Origin: Firmicutes bacterium UBA1768
Lineage (GTDB): Bacteria > Bacillota > Clostridia > Peptostreptococcales > Anaerovoracaceae
Direction of reading: 5' to 3'
DNA: 43,028 nucleotides
Assembly: GCA_002315335.1 (NCBI GenBank)
Contig: DCGW01000084.1
Coordinates: 1 to 43,028, forward strand
Positions 25,533 through 33,782 of this stretch are shown one piece after another. The position numbers and the translations under genes were made by a program. The notes beneath the pieces were generated by a model. The model was not told the origin of the DNA. It did no database searches and saw nothing but the letters and a program-made list of their open reading frames with translations. The first letter of the stretch is position 1, and each line of letters starts with the position of its first letter.

Positions 25533-26717
25533 TTACTTATACTCTTCAATCAGCTTTTTGAATTCAGGAAGAGACTTGAGTATAGTATCTCTTGAAACGC
25601 AATACGCTATTCTTACATAGCCCTCACAACCAAAATTCCTACCCGGAACAATTAAAATATTGTGGTTTTTTGCCGCCTTGCAAAATTCTCTTTCATCAGC
25701 TATTGGAGATTTTACAAATAAATAGAATGCACCCTGCGGTTTTACACATTCATAACCGTATTCAATTAATTTACCATAAAGAATCTTTCTGTTTTCATTG
25801 TAATACTCAACATCTGCATTTTCATCAATGCATCGTGCAGCAACCTTCTGCATCAGAGAAGGTGCGTTAACAAAGCCAAGTATTCTTCCTGCTGTTGTAG
25901 CTGCATCGAATACATTCTGATAATCATCTATTTCCGATGGTATTACAAGATATCCTATTCTTTCACCCGGAAGAGAAAGTGACTTAGACCATGAATACCC
26001 AACTATAGTATTCTTGTAATACTTTGTAAGATATGGAACATCTACTCCATCATAAGCCAATTCTCTGTACGGTTCATCTGAAATGAGATATATCGGATTT
26101 CCGTATTCAGCAGATTTTCTTTCAAGAATCTCAGCGATACTCTTTATAGTTGCTTCAGAATAAACAACCCCGGTTGGATTGTTAGGATTATTGATAATAA
26201 CAGCTCTGGTATCAGGCTTGATCATAGCTTCAAACTCAGCGATATTCGGCTGAAAATCTATTGTATTTGCTGGCACAGCCTCAAGAATAGCACCTACATT
26301 TGAAGCATAGTTGCTGTATTCCCCAAAATGAGGAGAAAATGTAAGTACCTTTTCCCCCGGATTCAAAAGAGCCTTGAAAATCATATTCAGTCCACCGGCT
26401 GCACCGACAGTCATAATAATGTTTGATATACCAAAGCTTGTTCCAAACCTCCTGTTTAAATTGTCTGCAACAGTCTGTCTTACACCTTCAAAACCATTAT
26501 TATTCATATATCCGTGAAGTATATTGCTGTCCTCTTCGTTAACAATATCGATTATTGCTTTCTTAACCGATTCAGAAGCAGGTACATTTGGATTTCCAAG
26601 ACTGAAGTTGTATACATTTTCCGGACCCACTTCCTTAGCAAGGCGGTTTCCCTCTTCAAACATAGCTCGAATAGCTGAACTATTTGCAACCAGTTGCTTC
26701 ATTTTTTCGGATATCAT
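25533..26717 (-). CDS. Class I/II pyridoxal-phosphate aminotransferase
   Basis: A 394-residue fold-type-I aminotransferase. Seen: NFSLGNPNVPASESV near 37, NNPNNPTGVVY, the PLP-contacting SDEPYRELAYDG, and the lysine in YSWSKSLSLPGERIGYL. It differs from the alanine-type enzyme at 17557-18774. Its ATG overlaps the aroQ stop by one base (TAATG). Sitting after aroQ it may serve aromatic or aspartate-type amino acids, but substrate is not shown. Last gene of the operon that starts near 32660. Confidence 0.87.
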   Translation of the reverse strand: MISEKMKQLVANSSAIRAMFEEGNRLAKEVGPENVYNFSLGNPNVPASESVKKAIIDIVNEEDSNILHGYMNNNGFEGVRQTVADNLNRRFGTSFGISNIIMTVGAAGGLNMIFKALLNPGEKVLTFSPHFGEYSNYASNVGAILEAVPANTIDFQPNIAEFEAMIKPDTRAVIINNPNNPTGVVYSEATIKSIAEILERKSAEYGNPIYLISDEPYRELAYDGVDVPYLTKYYKNTIVGYSWSKSLSLPGERIGYLVIPSEIDDYQNVFDAATTAGRILGFVNAPSLMQKVAARCIDENADVEYYNENRKILYGKLIEYGYECVKPQGAFYLFVKSPIADEREFCKAAKNHNILIVPGRNFGCEGYVRIAYCVSRDTILKSLPEFKKLIEEYK

Positions 26718-27151
26718 TATTTTCCTACCTCCTCTTTTAAAGCTTCAAGAGCTTCTACATAACCTTTAAAACCATGTCCGTAAATCGACTTAATGCATGC
26801 AAGCGCAGGGTAAGAAACCTTTCTGAATTCTTCCCTGTCAAAAATATCTGTCAGATGAACCTCAACAGCAGGAATGGATACAGCTTTCATAGCATCCATA
26901 ATAGCAATGCTTGTGTGAGTATAACCCGCAGCATTTATAATCATTCCGTCAAATTTTTCATACGCATCGTGAATTTTATCAATTATTGAACCTTCATGAT
27001 TTGACTGAAAAACTTCAACCTCAATACCAAGATTTTCGGCATTTCTTTCAATGTAGCTTACCATCTCATGGTAAGTCTTTTCTCCGTAAATATCTTTTTC
27101 CCTTATTCCTATCATATTCATGTTAGGACCGTTAATTACTAATACTTTCAC
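26717..27151 (-). CDS. aroQ: 3-Dehydroquinate dehydratase, type II
   Basis: Third step of the shikimate route. Motifs: VLVINGPNMNMIG at the N-terminus, the catalytic tyrosine in DIYGEKTY, NAAGYTHTSIAI, and the catalytic histidine in VEVHLTDIF. I place the start at a GTG at 27149-27151, seven bases after a strong GGAGAGGAGG; this gives 144 residues, the normal length, while an upstream ATG would add an odd Cys/Leu-rich leader overlapping the J-protein gene. Coupled to the aminotransferase that follows. Confidence 0.93.
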   Translation of the reverse strand: MKVLVINGPNMNMIGIREKDIYGEKTYHEMVSYIERNAENLGIEVEVFQSNHEGSIIDKIHDAYEKFDGMIINAAGYTHTSIAIMDAMKAVSIPAVEVHLTDIFDREEFRKVSYPALACIKSIYGHGFKGYVEALEALKEEVGK

Positions 27152-27168
27152 AGGAATGCCTCCTCTCC

Positions 27169-27756
27169 TTAAATACAAGGGCAAGCACAGTCGAAGCAAG
27201 CATATGCAGCACAGCACTTCAAAAGACTGTCATTATCATAACCCTGCCTGTTGGAATTATTTCTGTACATTGAGCCCGAATTTGCAAGCGCGTTTAAGGT
27301 CTGTCTGTATTCCATATTTGTCGGTTCCATATTTACCGCAGTCGAAACATATGAGACAGCTTCATCAAACCTTCCATATCTGCTTGAAATAATGCCGTTC
27401 AGGAAAAACCATTCAGCATTTCTGACGTCTGAACGGTCAAGCACAGACTTTGCACCCATAAGGTTGCCTGAGTTTATCATATTTCTGACCGACTGCATTT
27501 CAGAACTGCCAGATGCCCCGTAGGAACCGGAATTGCTGGAAGAATAAGAACTTCCACTATAGCCTCCTGTCCTTCCTTTGCTGATTGCATCATAAGCTTC
27601 GTTTACTTCCTGAAGCTTTTCCTTGGCAAGGTCAGCAAGCGGATTGTTCTGATATTTGTCGGGGTGATATTTTTTTACCAATTCTTTGTAAGCAGACTTT
27701 ACTTCCTCCATTGAGGCATTTTTATCTACTCCGAGAACTTCATATGGATCTTTCAT
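27169..27756 (-). CDS. J-domain protein with cysteine-rich tail
   Basis: A 195-residue co-chaperone-like protein. Residues 3-60 form a J domain with the HPD motif (KKYHPDKYQ), which stimulates DnaK. A Gly/Ser-rich linker follows (65-85), then a TPR-like helical part (about 86-165) and a cysteine-rich end (seven Cys in the last 16 residues, [14 protein letters not shown]). No DnaJ zinc repeats or substrate domain. Its ATG directly adjoins the DUF5685 stop, so the two are coupled. It may deliver DnaK to the DUF5685 protein or its product, an inference. Confidence 0.88.
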   Translation of the reverse strand: MKDPYEVLGVDKNASMEEVKSAYKELVKKYHPDKYQNNPLADLAKEKLQEVNEAYDAISKGRTGGYSGSSYSSSNSGSYGASGSSEMQSVRNMINSGNLMGAKSVLDRSDVRNAEWFFLNGIISSRYGRFDEAVSYVSTAVNMEPTNMEYRQTLNALANSGSMYRNNSNRQGYDNDSLLKCCAAYACFDCACPCI

Positions 27757-28647
27757 CTATAAATCCTTTCTATTCTTATTCCGGGTCTTACCGCATAAAA
27801 CCTCCTCGGTTTTATTCCTGAGACCCAGATAAATTACGTTATTTACTATTCCCTTATTCCTTTTTATTTCGAGAAGGTCCATCGCCTTTGAAGCTTCACC
27901 GAGATAGTGAAACAAATTCAGCTCAAGTGGCTCTCGTATTCTGTTCCTGAATTCATCGGGACTTTCTTTATTTATATTAAATTCAAACCTGCTTATCAGC
28001 GGGTTGTAATGATTTTTTTCTATATCCTCTTCTATATCCTCAGCAGCATCCATCAGATATATCCACCTGCCAAGATTGAAGCCTAAATTATAAAGAACAG
28101 TTGCTTTTATGTCTTCTGAGTCAAGATAATGAGCAAGTCCGCTCCCCAAAATCTTACCAAAAGCTTCTGACGTATCATCCAAGGAAGGAGAATTATTCTT
28201 TTCTAACCTCGACAACTCAGCAAGACCATTGGATAAAGCATTTTCAAACTCAGTGTAAGTATCAGAAAGTCGTTCATATGTCTTTTGTGAGAGCTTTTTC
28301 AATACTGCAGCTAATAGCCTTCCGTCATCTCTGACATCATCATCAAGCTTTCCGTAAGACAGCATAAGCATCAAATCTGCAGAATAGTCTACAGCGCTGC
28401 TGTTAACAACGAAGGTCTTTTTATTCACGGGATGAACTATGCAGCCTTCTTTTTCAAAAGTCTCTGATGTGTCGTCGAGAGCAGCTAAAATAATAGCTGC
28501 AAAGGCCGCATCATAGGTTAGAGCCAAACGCGGAAGCTGGCCAAACCTTCTGCCTATAGACTTGCAGATTCCACAGTAATATGCGGTATACAGCTCGTAT
28601 TCCCTGACTTTTAGTTCAGGTCTGTCAATTACAACGTATCCTCTCAT
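27757..28647 (-). CDS. DUF5685 family protein
   Basis: A 296-residue, mostly helical protein of a family common next to J-domain genes in Clostridia. The N-terminus has a C-x2-C pair (YYCGICKSIGRRFG) and a third cysteine in GCIVHP. Two Asp-rich stretches stand out: GKLDDDVRDDG near residue 106 and MDAAEDIEEDIEKNHYNP near 200. They resemble the paired metal-diphosphate motifs of squalene/phytoene-type prenyl synthases; this is a resemblance only. The start overlaps the upstream pseudouridine synthase stop as ATGA. Confidence 0.8.
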   Translation of the reverse strand: MRGYVVIDRPELKVREYELYTAYYCGICKSIGRRFGQLPRLALTYDAAFAAIILAALDDTSETFEKEGCIVHPVNKKTFVVNSSAVDYSADLMLMLSYGKLDDDVRDDGRLLAAVLKKLSQKTYERLSDTYTEFENALSNGLAELSRLEKNNSPSLDDTSEAFGKILGSGLAHYLDSEDIKATVLYNLGFNLGRWIYLMDAAEDIEEDIEKNHYNPLISRFEFNINKESPDEFRNRIREPLELNLFHYLGEASKAMDLLEIKRNKGIVNNVIYLGLRNKTEEVLCGKTRNKNRKDL

Positions 28648-29561
28648 TTCTTTCTGAGCCTGTCAAGAACCTTCACATAATGTTCAGGTAACGGTGCCTT
28701 AAATTCCATATATTCTCCGGTTATTGGATGAACAAAACCAAGTACCTTTGCATGAAGCATCTGGGTTTCTGCACCCATTACTTTTTTTGCCGAGCCATAT
28801 ACCTCGTCCCCTAAAAGAGGATGTCTGATATGAGACATATGCACTCTTATCTGGTGAGTCCTTCCTGTTTCAAGTCGCGCCTCAATCCTGGTAAAATTTC
28901 CCAGTCTTTCCACAACCTTGTAATGAGTTACTGCTCTTCTTCCGTCAGGTACTACAGCCATCTTAAATCTGTTATTCTTTGACCTTCCGATAGGAGCATC
29001 AACAGTTCCCTCGTCATCCCTGAAGCTGTTATATACAACAGCATCATATACTCGAGTTATTGAATGCACCTTAAGCTGTTCAGAAAGGGATTTGTGTGCA
29101 ATATCATTTTTTGCCACCATAAGAAGGCCGGAGGTATCCCTGTCAATTCGATGTACTATTCCGGGTCTGAGCTTCCCGCCTATGGAAGAAAGATCTTTAA
29201 AGTGGAAGAGCAGAGCATTTACCATTGTTCCGGTTTCATTTCCCGGCGCAGGATGCACAACCATACCACGAGGTTTGTTGATGACAGCGACAGCCTCGTC
29301 CTCGTATACTATATCCAAAGGTATGTCCTCAGCCGCAACGTCTATTGCCTCAGGCTCGGGAACAGAAAGCTTAATAATGTCTCCCCCTTTGATTTTGATT
29401 TTTTTAGAGGTTTCCTCAAGTCCGTTTACGCTGAGCCCGCCCTTTTCTATAAGCCTCACTATAAACGACCTTGAAAGCTCTTCTCCCGTCTGTGAAGCCA
29501 AAAATGCATCAAGCCTCATCCCCTGGTATTCACTTTCTACTGTGATCAAATACTCCTGCAT
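28644..29561 (-). CDS. RluA-family 23S rRNA pseudouridine synthase (RluD-like)
   Basis: Converts uridines to pseudouridine, by family in 23S rRNA. The 305 residues contain an N-terminal S4 RNA-binding domain (about 12-75), the catalytic GIVHRIDRDTSGLLMVAK with its Asp near 137, and the RTHQIRVHMSHI motif. Gene order lspA then rluD-like is common in Firmicutes. The start has no good ribosome-binding site and follows the lspA stop by nine bases, suggesting translation by re-initiation. Confidence 0.92.
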   Translation of the reverse strand: MQEYLITVESEYQGMRLDAFLASQTGEELSRSFIVRLIEKGGLSVNGLEETSKKIKIKGGDIIKLSVPEPEAIDVAAEDIPLDIVYEDEAVAVINKPRGMVVHPAPGNETGTMVNALLFHFKDLSSIGGKLRPGIVHRIDRDTSGLLMVAKNDIAHKSLSEQLKVHSITRVYDAVVYNSFRDDEGTVDAPIGRSKNNRFKMAVVPDGRRAVTHYKVVERLGNFTRIEARLETGRTHQIRVHMSHIRHPLLGDEVYGSAKKVMGAETQMLHAKVLGFVHPITGEYMEFKAPLPEHYVKVLDRLRKK

Positions 29562-29570
29562 ATTTACTAA

Positions 29571-30170
29571 CTAATAATCTCTTCTTGCTTTCTTTTCTTC
29601 TCTGATTTTATCTCTGATTTCCTGATCCTTTTCTTCGTATTCTTCCTTAAGCCTCTTCTGTGCATTTCTGTTTCTTTCGTAATTTCTTTTGCGCTTTGCC
29701 GCTTCTTTTCTTTCTCCTCCGCTGATAACAGAAACAATGAGAAGGAAGGCTCCGAGCACCACACATATATCTGCAAAGTTGAATACCGGAAAGTTTATCA
29801 GCTTAAACTGAATAAAGTCTATGACATAGCCCTGAGTCAGTCTATCTATAAGGTTTCCAATGCCCCCCGCAATAATCAAAGACAAGGAAACATTAGTCAG
29901 CCTGTAAGGATATCCGTAAGGTCTGCTCCTTCTTCTGTGTACTATCATATATATGAACATCAGAATTATCAGCAGCGCCGCCACTCCGATAAGTATTTCT
30001 TTTCTGCCTTCAAGTATACCGAAAGCAGCCCCCATATTCTGAACGTAAGTAAAGTCAAATACGCCATCAATCAGAGTCACAGAGTGCCCGATATCAAGCG
30101 TACTAACCATAAAAAGCTTCAGAACATGATCAATGGCTACAAGAGCCGCAATTAATAAAATATAAATCAT
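29571..30170 (-). CDS. lspA: Lipoprotein signal peptidase with a long charged tail
   Basis: Membrane aspartic protease cutting prolipoproteins before the lipidated cysteine. From the ATG at 30170 (AGGTAGGA just upstream) it has 199 residues: four membrane segments, NMGAAFGI, GGIGNLIDR with one catalytic Asp, VIDFIQF, and FNFADICVV with the second. The last ~49 residues are a Lys/Arg/Glu-rich, probably helical cytoplasmic tail, absent from typical ~150-residue family members. An open frame extends upstream over yggT but has no site. Confidence 0.92.
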   Translation of the reverse strand: MIYILLIAALVAIDHVLKLFMVSTLDIGHSVTLIDGVFDFTYVQNMGAAFGILEGRKEILIGVAALLIILMFIYMIVHRRRSRPYGYPYRLTNVSLSLIIAGGIGNLIDRLTQGYVIDFIQFKLINFPVFNFADICVVLGAFLLIVSVISGGERKEAAKRKRNYERNRNAQKRLKEEYEEKDQEIRDKIREEKKARRDY

Positions 30171-30196
30171 ATGTCCTACCTGCCATTCTATTTGTA

Positions 30197-30478
30197 TCAG
30201 TAAAAAATCCTGAACAATACCATATATAAAACTCTGTAAATAACCCCCAACAGAATCAATGCTAAAACCGGAGAAAAATCGATCATCATTCTCGGCACAA
30301 ACCGGGAGACAAGATTTCTGCATGGTGCAAGCACAGGCTCTGTCAGGTCTATTATGACTTTATACCATTTCGGCACATATGGATATCTTATGAAAAAGCT
30401 CGCAAAACACCTGACCAAAATCAATATGGTCAGGACATCATATAAAGCTTTTAAAGCAAATAATACCAGTGATCCCAT
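30197..30478 (-). CDS. YggT family membrane protein
   Basis: A 93-residue protein with two membrane segments and the family signature between them (LTEPVLAPCRNLV). Members lie next to sepF across Firmicutes and are linked by context with cell division and membrane protein assembly; the exact role is unknown. GGGG five bases before the ATG. Follows sepF by 25 bases. Confidence 0.9.
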   Translation of the reverse strand: MGSLVLFALKALYDVLTILILVRCFASFFIRYPYVPKWYKVIIDLTEPVLAPCRNLVSRFVPRMMIDFSPVLALILLGVIYRVLYMVLFRIFY

Positions 30479-30503
30479 TACTACCCCAACCTTTCATATT
30501 GAC

Positions 30504-30980
30504 TTAGAGATAATAGTTTTCAGGTCTGGCAACAGCTTCATCAACATTAGAGGTTATATCTACGTTTGCAGGTGCAAATACGAAGATGTTGTTTGCAACT
30601 CTCTGAATCTTACCGTCGAGCGCATATATTGCACCACTGAGGAAGTCGAAAATTCTCTTTGCAACCTGAGTATCAAGCTTTTCGAGGTTGATAACCAGCG
30701 GTTTCTTTGCAGTAAGGTTGTCAACTAATGCTGAGCATTCATCAAAGCTGTTAGGCTCAATAACTAAAAGCTTAACCTCTTTACCGTGCTGATCTCTTGC
30801 ATGAGTTCCCACCGCTCTTCTTGCATCGGTTCTTCTTTCTCTGTAATAATCGTTGTTCTGCTGAGCATACTGCGGACGAGCTTCCGGCTTTTTAGCAGGC
30901 GCCTTTTCTTCTACGACTTCTTCAGGTTCATCCACTTCTTCAAGACCGATTATACTTCTGAACTTATCCATTGTTCCCAT
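30504..30980 (-). CDS. sepF: Cell division protein SepF
   Basis: Membrane-bound partner of FtsZ that organises the division ring. The 158 residues start with a short amphipathic membrane-binding helix (MDKFRSIIGL), followed by an acidic and disordered linker and the conserved SepF domain from about residue 67 (VKLLVIEPNSFDE, KPLVINLEKLD, RIFDFLSGAIYALDG, IFVFAPANVDI). ACGGAGG lies before the ATG. It sits between yggS and yggT as in many Firmicutes, but ftsZ and divIVA are not in the window. Confidence 0.95.
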   Translation of the reverse strand: MGTMDKFRSIIGLEEVDEPEEVVEEKAPAKKPEARPQYAQQNNDYYRERRTDARRAVGTHARDQHGKEVKLLVIEPNSFDECSALVDNLTAKKPLVINLEKLDTQVAKRIFDFLSGAIYALDGKIQRVANNIFVFAPANVDITSNVDEAVARPENYYL

Positions 30981-30994
30981 AATGATTTCCTCCG

Positions 30995-31699
30995 TTAGTG
31001 TAAATTATAATTTCTAGGTCCGAATATTGCCGTTCCGACTCTTACCATGGTTGCTCCTTCCTCAATGGCAACTTCGTAGTCACCTGACATACCCATGGAA
31101 AGATGTTCAAAACTCATATTCTCATCTTTGATTGCTTTATATTCATCAAAAAGCTGTTTTAACTCTTTGAAGTATATCCTGACGTCTTCCGGGTCATCTG
31201 TTGCTGGTGCAATTGTCATCAAACCTTTAATTCTGATATTTTTGCACTTTTCTCTGACCTCGGCAATAAGCGCTCTCGCACCGTCTAAGTCGGTACCGAA
31301 CTTTGATTCTTCTCCCGCAGCGTTAACTTCAATAAGTACTTCTGCAATTATACCATGTTCCTTTGCCCTCTTATCAATTTCCTCTGCGAGCTTTATCTTG
31401 TCCACAGAGTGAATAAGAGCAACCTTGTCAATAATATATTTTACCTTGTTTGTCTGAAGATGGCCTATCATGTGCCATTTGACATTTCCGGCCACCTTAT
31501 CGTATTTGTCCTGTATTTCCTGGACCTTGTTTTCTCCGACATCGGTAATTCCGCAGGCTACAGCTTCGTTGACCTCATCGGCTGTTCTTGTCTTTGTAAC
31601 TCCGATCAGAAGAACCTCTTCACGTTTTCTGCCGGCTCTGTCGCAGGCAGACTGTATTTTATTTTCAATAATTCCAAGGTTTTCTTTAATACTACTCAT
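30995..31699 (-). CDS. PLP homeostasis protein, YggS/PROSC family
   Basis: Non-catalytic PLP-binding barrel protein that balances PLP supply. Motifs: LIGVTKTRTADEV with the PLP lysine, GENKVQEIQDKY, WHMIGHLQTNKVKYI, SVDKIKLA, and LSMGMSGDYEVAIEEG near the end. I start at the ATG at 31699, giving 234 residues and overlapping the upstream gene by eight bases; an open extension of 14 codons has no site. The window encodes several PLP enzymes (ilvE, nifS and two other aminotransferases), but no direct link is shown. Confidence 0.92.
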   Translation of the reverse strand: MSSIKENLGIIENKIQSACDRAGRKREEVLLIGVTKTRTADEVNEAVACGITDVGENKVQEIQDKYDKVAGNVKWHMIGHLQTNKVKYIIDKVALIHSVDKIKLAEEIDKRAKEHGIIAEVLIEVNAAGEESKFGTDLDGARALIAEVREKCKNIRIKGLMTIAPATDDPEDVRIYFKELKQLFDEYKAIKDENMSFEHLSMGMSGDYEVAIEEGATMVRVGTAIFGPRNYNLH

Positions 31700-32660
31700 C
31701 TTTATCGCCGCCCTTATTATAGTTTTTTGAGAGATTTTCACCTTTTTTCAGTATCTCGTCGTACAGCTTAATAGTCTGAACAAGCTTAGGATCTTCCCCA
31801 TCGACATTCTTAGTGAAGGTATTTGCTCTTACAATCCTCTTGTCTCCGATGAAAGTGATGATATCAACCTCAACAAACTTAAAGTCTCCGTCAACCTGCT
31901 TTACATATACTCCCGTAACGCCGTCAACATTTACAATGGAGTCAGCATCGAGAACAATACCGGTTTCATTTACCGTTATTACCTCAGCATCAACTACCCT
32001 TTGAGTTGGCAGGCTCGCATAATAGTCGCTTGACTTCAGTACAACCATAAAGTCATCGCCTTGACTGTAAATGCTTATTATCTGTGCTTGAATTTTTGTT
32101 TTTTCGTCTAATACGACTTCTACTTCCTGATTATCTTTTAGCTCTCCGCCTTCCTTTGAGTCAACCCAATAAATTAAATACCACTCTTTATTGTCAACCA
32201 CCTTGAAAAGCGGGTCACCTCTGTTTACTGTTTCGGAGCCTAACTGCTGCATGGTATAATCAAACTCTTCAACAGCCTCCTGTGTAATGTTGCCTATATT
32301 TTCCGGAATAAAGTATGCTTCTAAACCATCAACGGTGTACGACAAGGTCCCCGGCTGAGTCGTAGAATATCCACGGTCTCCGACAGAGCATACCTGTGAA
32401 TATTTTCTGATATATGTACCTTCACCGAAACCATAGGATGCAGTACCTGTATTTTCTGCATATACAATCTGTTCATCCTTAACCAGATAGCATTTTTGTG
32501 TGTCAGACACCTTTACGGTTTCGTATGAAGCAGAATATGTTGAGGTTAGTGCATCGAATAGGTTAGGTATGCAGTACACAATGAGAATTACAACCAATAC
32601 TGCAAGAGCCCACAAGCTCACTCTCAGCACAAACCTTTTGAACTCAATTTTATCATTCAT
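31692..32660 (-). CDS. HlyD-like single-pass membrane protein
   Basis: A 322-residue protein with a cytoplasmic N-terminus (about 14 residues), one membrane helix (about 15-33, LWALAVLVVILIVYCI) and a large outer part with strands arranged as in HlyD-type adaptor proteins (KVVDNKEWYLIYWV, DNQEVEVVLDE, VNVDGVTGVYVKQ). Proteins like this are common upstream of yggS and sepF in clostridia; no transporter partner is present, so efflux is doubtful. The first ATG lacks a ribosome-binding site and lies almost at the predicted transcription start. Confidence 0.75.
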   Translation of the reverse strand: MNDKIEFKRFVLRVSLWALAVLVVILIVYCIPNLFDALTSTYSASYETVKVSDTQKCYLVKDEQIVYAENTGTASYGFGEGTYIRKYSQVCSVGDRGYSTTQPGTLSYTVDGLEAYFIPENIGNITQEAVEEFDYTMQQLGSETVNRGDPLFKVVDNKEWYLIYWVDSKEGGELKDNQEVEVVLDEKTKIQAQIISIYSQGDDFMVVLKSSDYYASLPTQRVVDAEVITVNETGIVLDADSIVNVDGVTGVYVKQVDGDFKFVEVDIITFIGDKRIVRANTFTKNVDGEDPKLVQTIKLYDEILKKGENLSKNYNKGGDKDE

Positions 32661-32668
32661 AATGCTTT

Positions 32669-32697
32669 ATTTTATCATATTGAACAAAACCTATCAA
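32669..32697 (-). promoter_or_regulatory. Promoter of the sepF-lspA-aroQ operon
   Basis: Minus strand: TTGATA (32692-32697), 17-base spacer, TAAAAT (32669-32674). Predicted initiation near 32662 is two bases before the ATG at 32660, which would make the first gene leaderless. Confidence 0.7.
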
Positions 32698-32777
32698 GAT
32701 TTTTTCAAAATATTCTATTCCAATACCCTCTACGAAAAGCGTAAGTTGCTAATAGTCAAATAGCTTTTGAAACAGCT

Positions 32778-33773
32778 TTACTTTTCGCTCTTTCTTTTTC
32801 TTGTCATGAGCTTTCTGACTACTTCCTTAGGATCCATACCATCGTTAATTATGGCATAAATTCCATTTACTATTGGCATTTCTACATCATATTTTTTTGC
32901 AAGCTCATAAGCTGCTTTGCAGGTGAAAATACCCTCTACAACCATGCCCACGTTTTTAATAGCGGTTTGAGTATCTATTCCCTCACCTATCATTATTCCA
33001 CACCTTCTGTTTCTGGAGTGCATAGATGTGCAGGTCACTATCAGGTCGCCTATTCCAGAAAGTCCCGCAAAGGTTTCGCTTCTTGCCCCTGCCGCCAGTC
33101 CGAGTCTCTCAATTTCAGCGAGACCTCTTGTCATTAACGCCGCCTTTGCGTTATCCCCGAAACCAAGGCCATCACTTATACCTGCTCCGAGCGCAATTAT
33201 GTTCTTAAGAGCTCCTCCGAGTTCAACTCCGCAGACGTCTGAATTGGTATATACTCTCAAAACATCAGTCATGAAGAGATTTTGAATTTTCTTAGCCGCT
33301 TCTTCATCATTTGAGGAAGATACCAATGTTGTAGGCATTCCCAAGCACACCTCTTCAGCGTGGGATGGTCCCGAAACAACAACATAAGGATATTCCGGAA
33401 TAATTTCCTTTCCAATCTCGCTGAGTCTCATCAGAGACCCCTGTTCGATACCCTTGGCAACGTTTACTATTGTCATACCTTTTTTCAGAAAAGGCTTAGC
33501 CGCTGTCGCTGCAGATCTGAAAAACTGAGCAGGTACTGCAAAAATAACCACATCAGCTCCAGCAATAGCCTCCTCTTCATTCCTGTATATGGTCAAAGCC
33601 TCCGGAAATAAAGTTCCCGGTAAAAACTTTTTATTTTCTCTTGAATTAATCATAGACTCAACGTGAGCCTGATCAATATCCCATAATCCGGTGGATATGC
33701 CCTTTGAGCTTAAGCTGATAGCAATAGCCGTACCCCAGCTTCCTCCTCCGAGTACTGTAACCTTATTTTCCAT
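32778..33773 (-). CDS. gpsA: NAD(P)-dependent glycerol-3-phosphate dehydrogenase
   Basis: Makes sn-glycerol-3-phosphate from dihydroxyacetone phosphate for phospholipids. The 331 residues show the N-terminal nucleotide fold VLGGGSWGTAIA, VVSGPSHAEEV, the catalytic lysine region ELGGALKNIIALGAG, and LSGIGDLIVTCTS. GAGG before the ATG. Last gene of the plsX operon, nine bases after plsY, whose product uses the glycerol-3-phosphate. Confidence 0.96.
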   Translation of the reverse strand: MENKVTVLGGGSWGTAIAISLSSKGISTGLWDIDQAHVESMINSRENKKFLPGTLFPEALTIYRNEEEAIAGADVVIFAVPAQFFRSAATAAKPFLKKGMTIVNVAKGIEQGSLMRLSEIGKEIIPEYPYVVVSGPSHAEEVCLGMPTTLVSSSNDEEAAKKIQNLFMTDVLRVYTNSDVCGVELGGALKNIIALGAGISDGLGFGDNAKAALMTRGLAEIERLGLAAGARSETFAGLSGIGDLIVTCTSMHSRNRRCGIMIGEGIDTQTAIKNVGMVVEGIFTCKAAYELAKKYDVEMPIVNGIYAIINDGMDPKEVVRKLMTRKRKSEK

Positions 33774-33782
33774 TTCACTACC

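Noticed and set aside
29092..29574. 160-residue plus frame
   Set aside because: Antisense to the pseudouridine synthase gene, which has full catalytic motifs; no start site.
30171..30323. Upstream extension of LspA
   Set aside because: Fifty-one extra residues would overlap yggT, have no site, and precede the normal N-terminal membrane helix.
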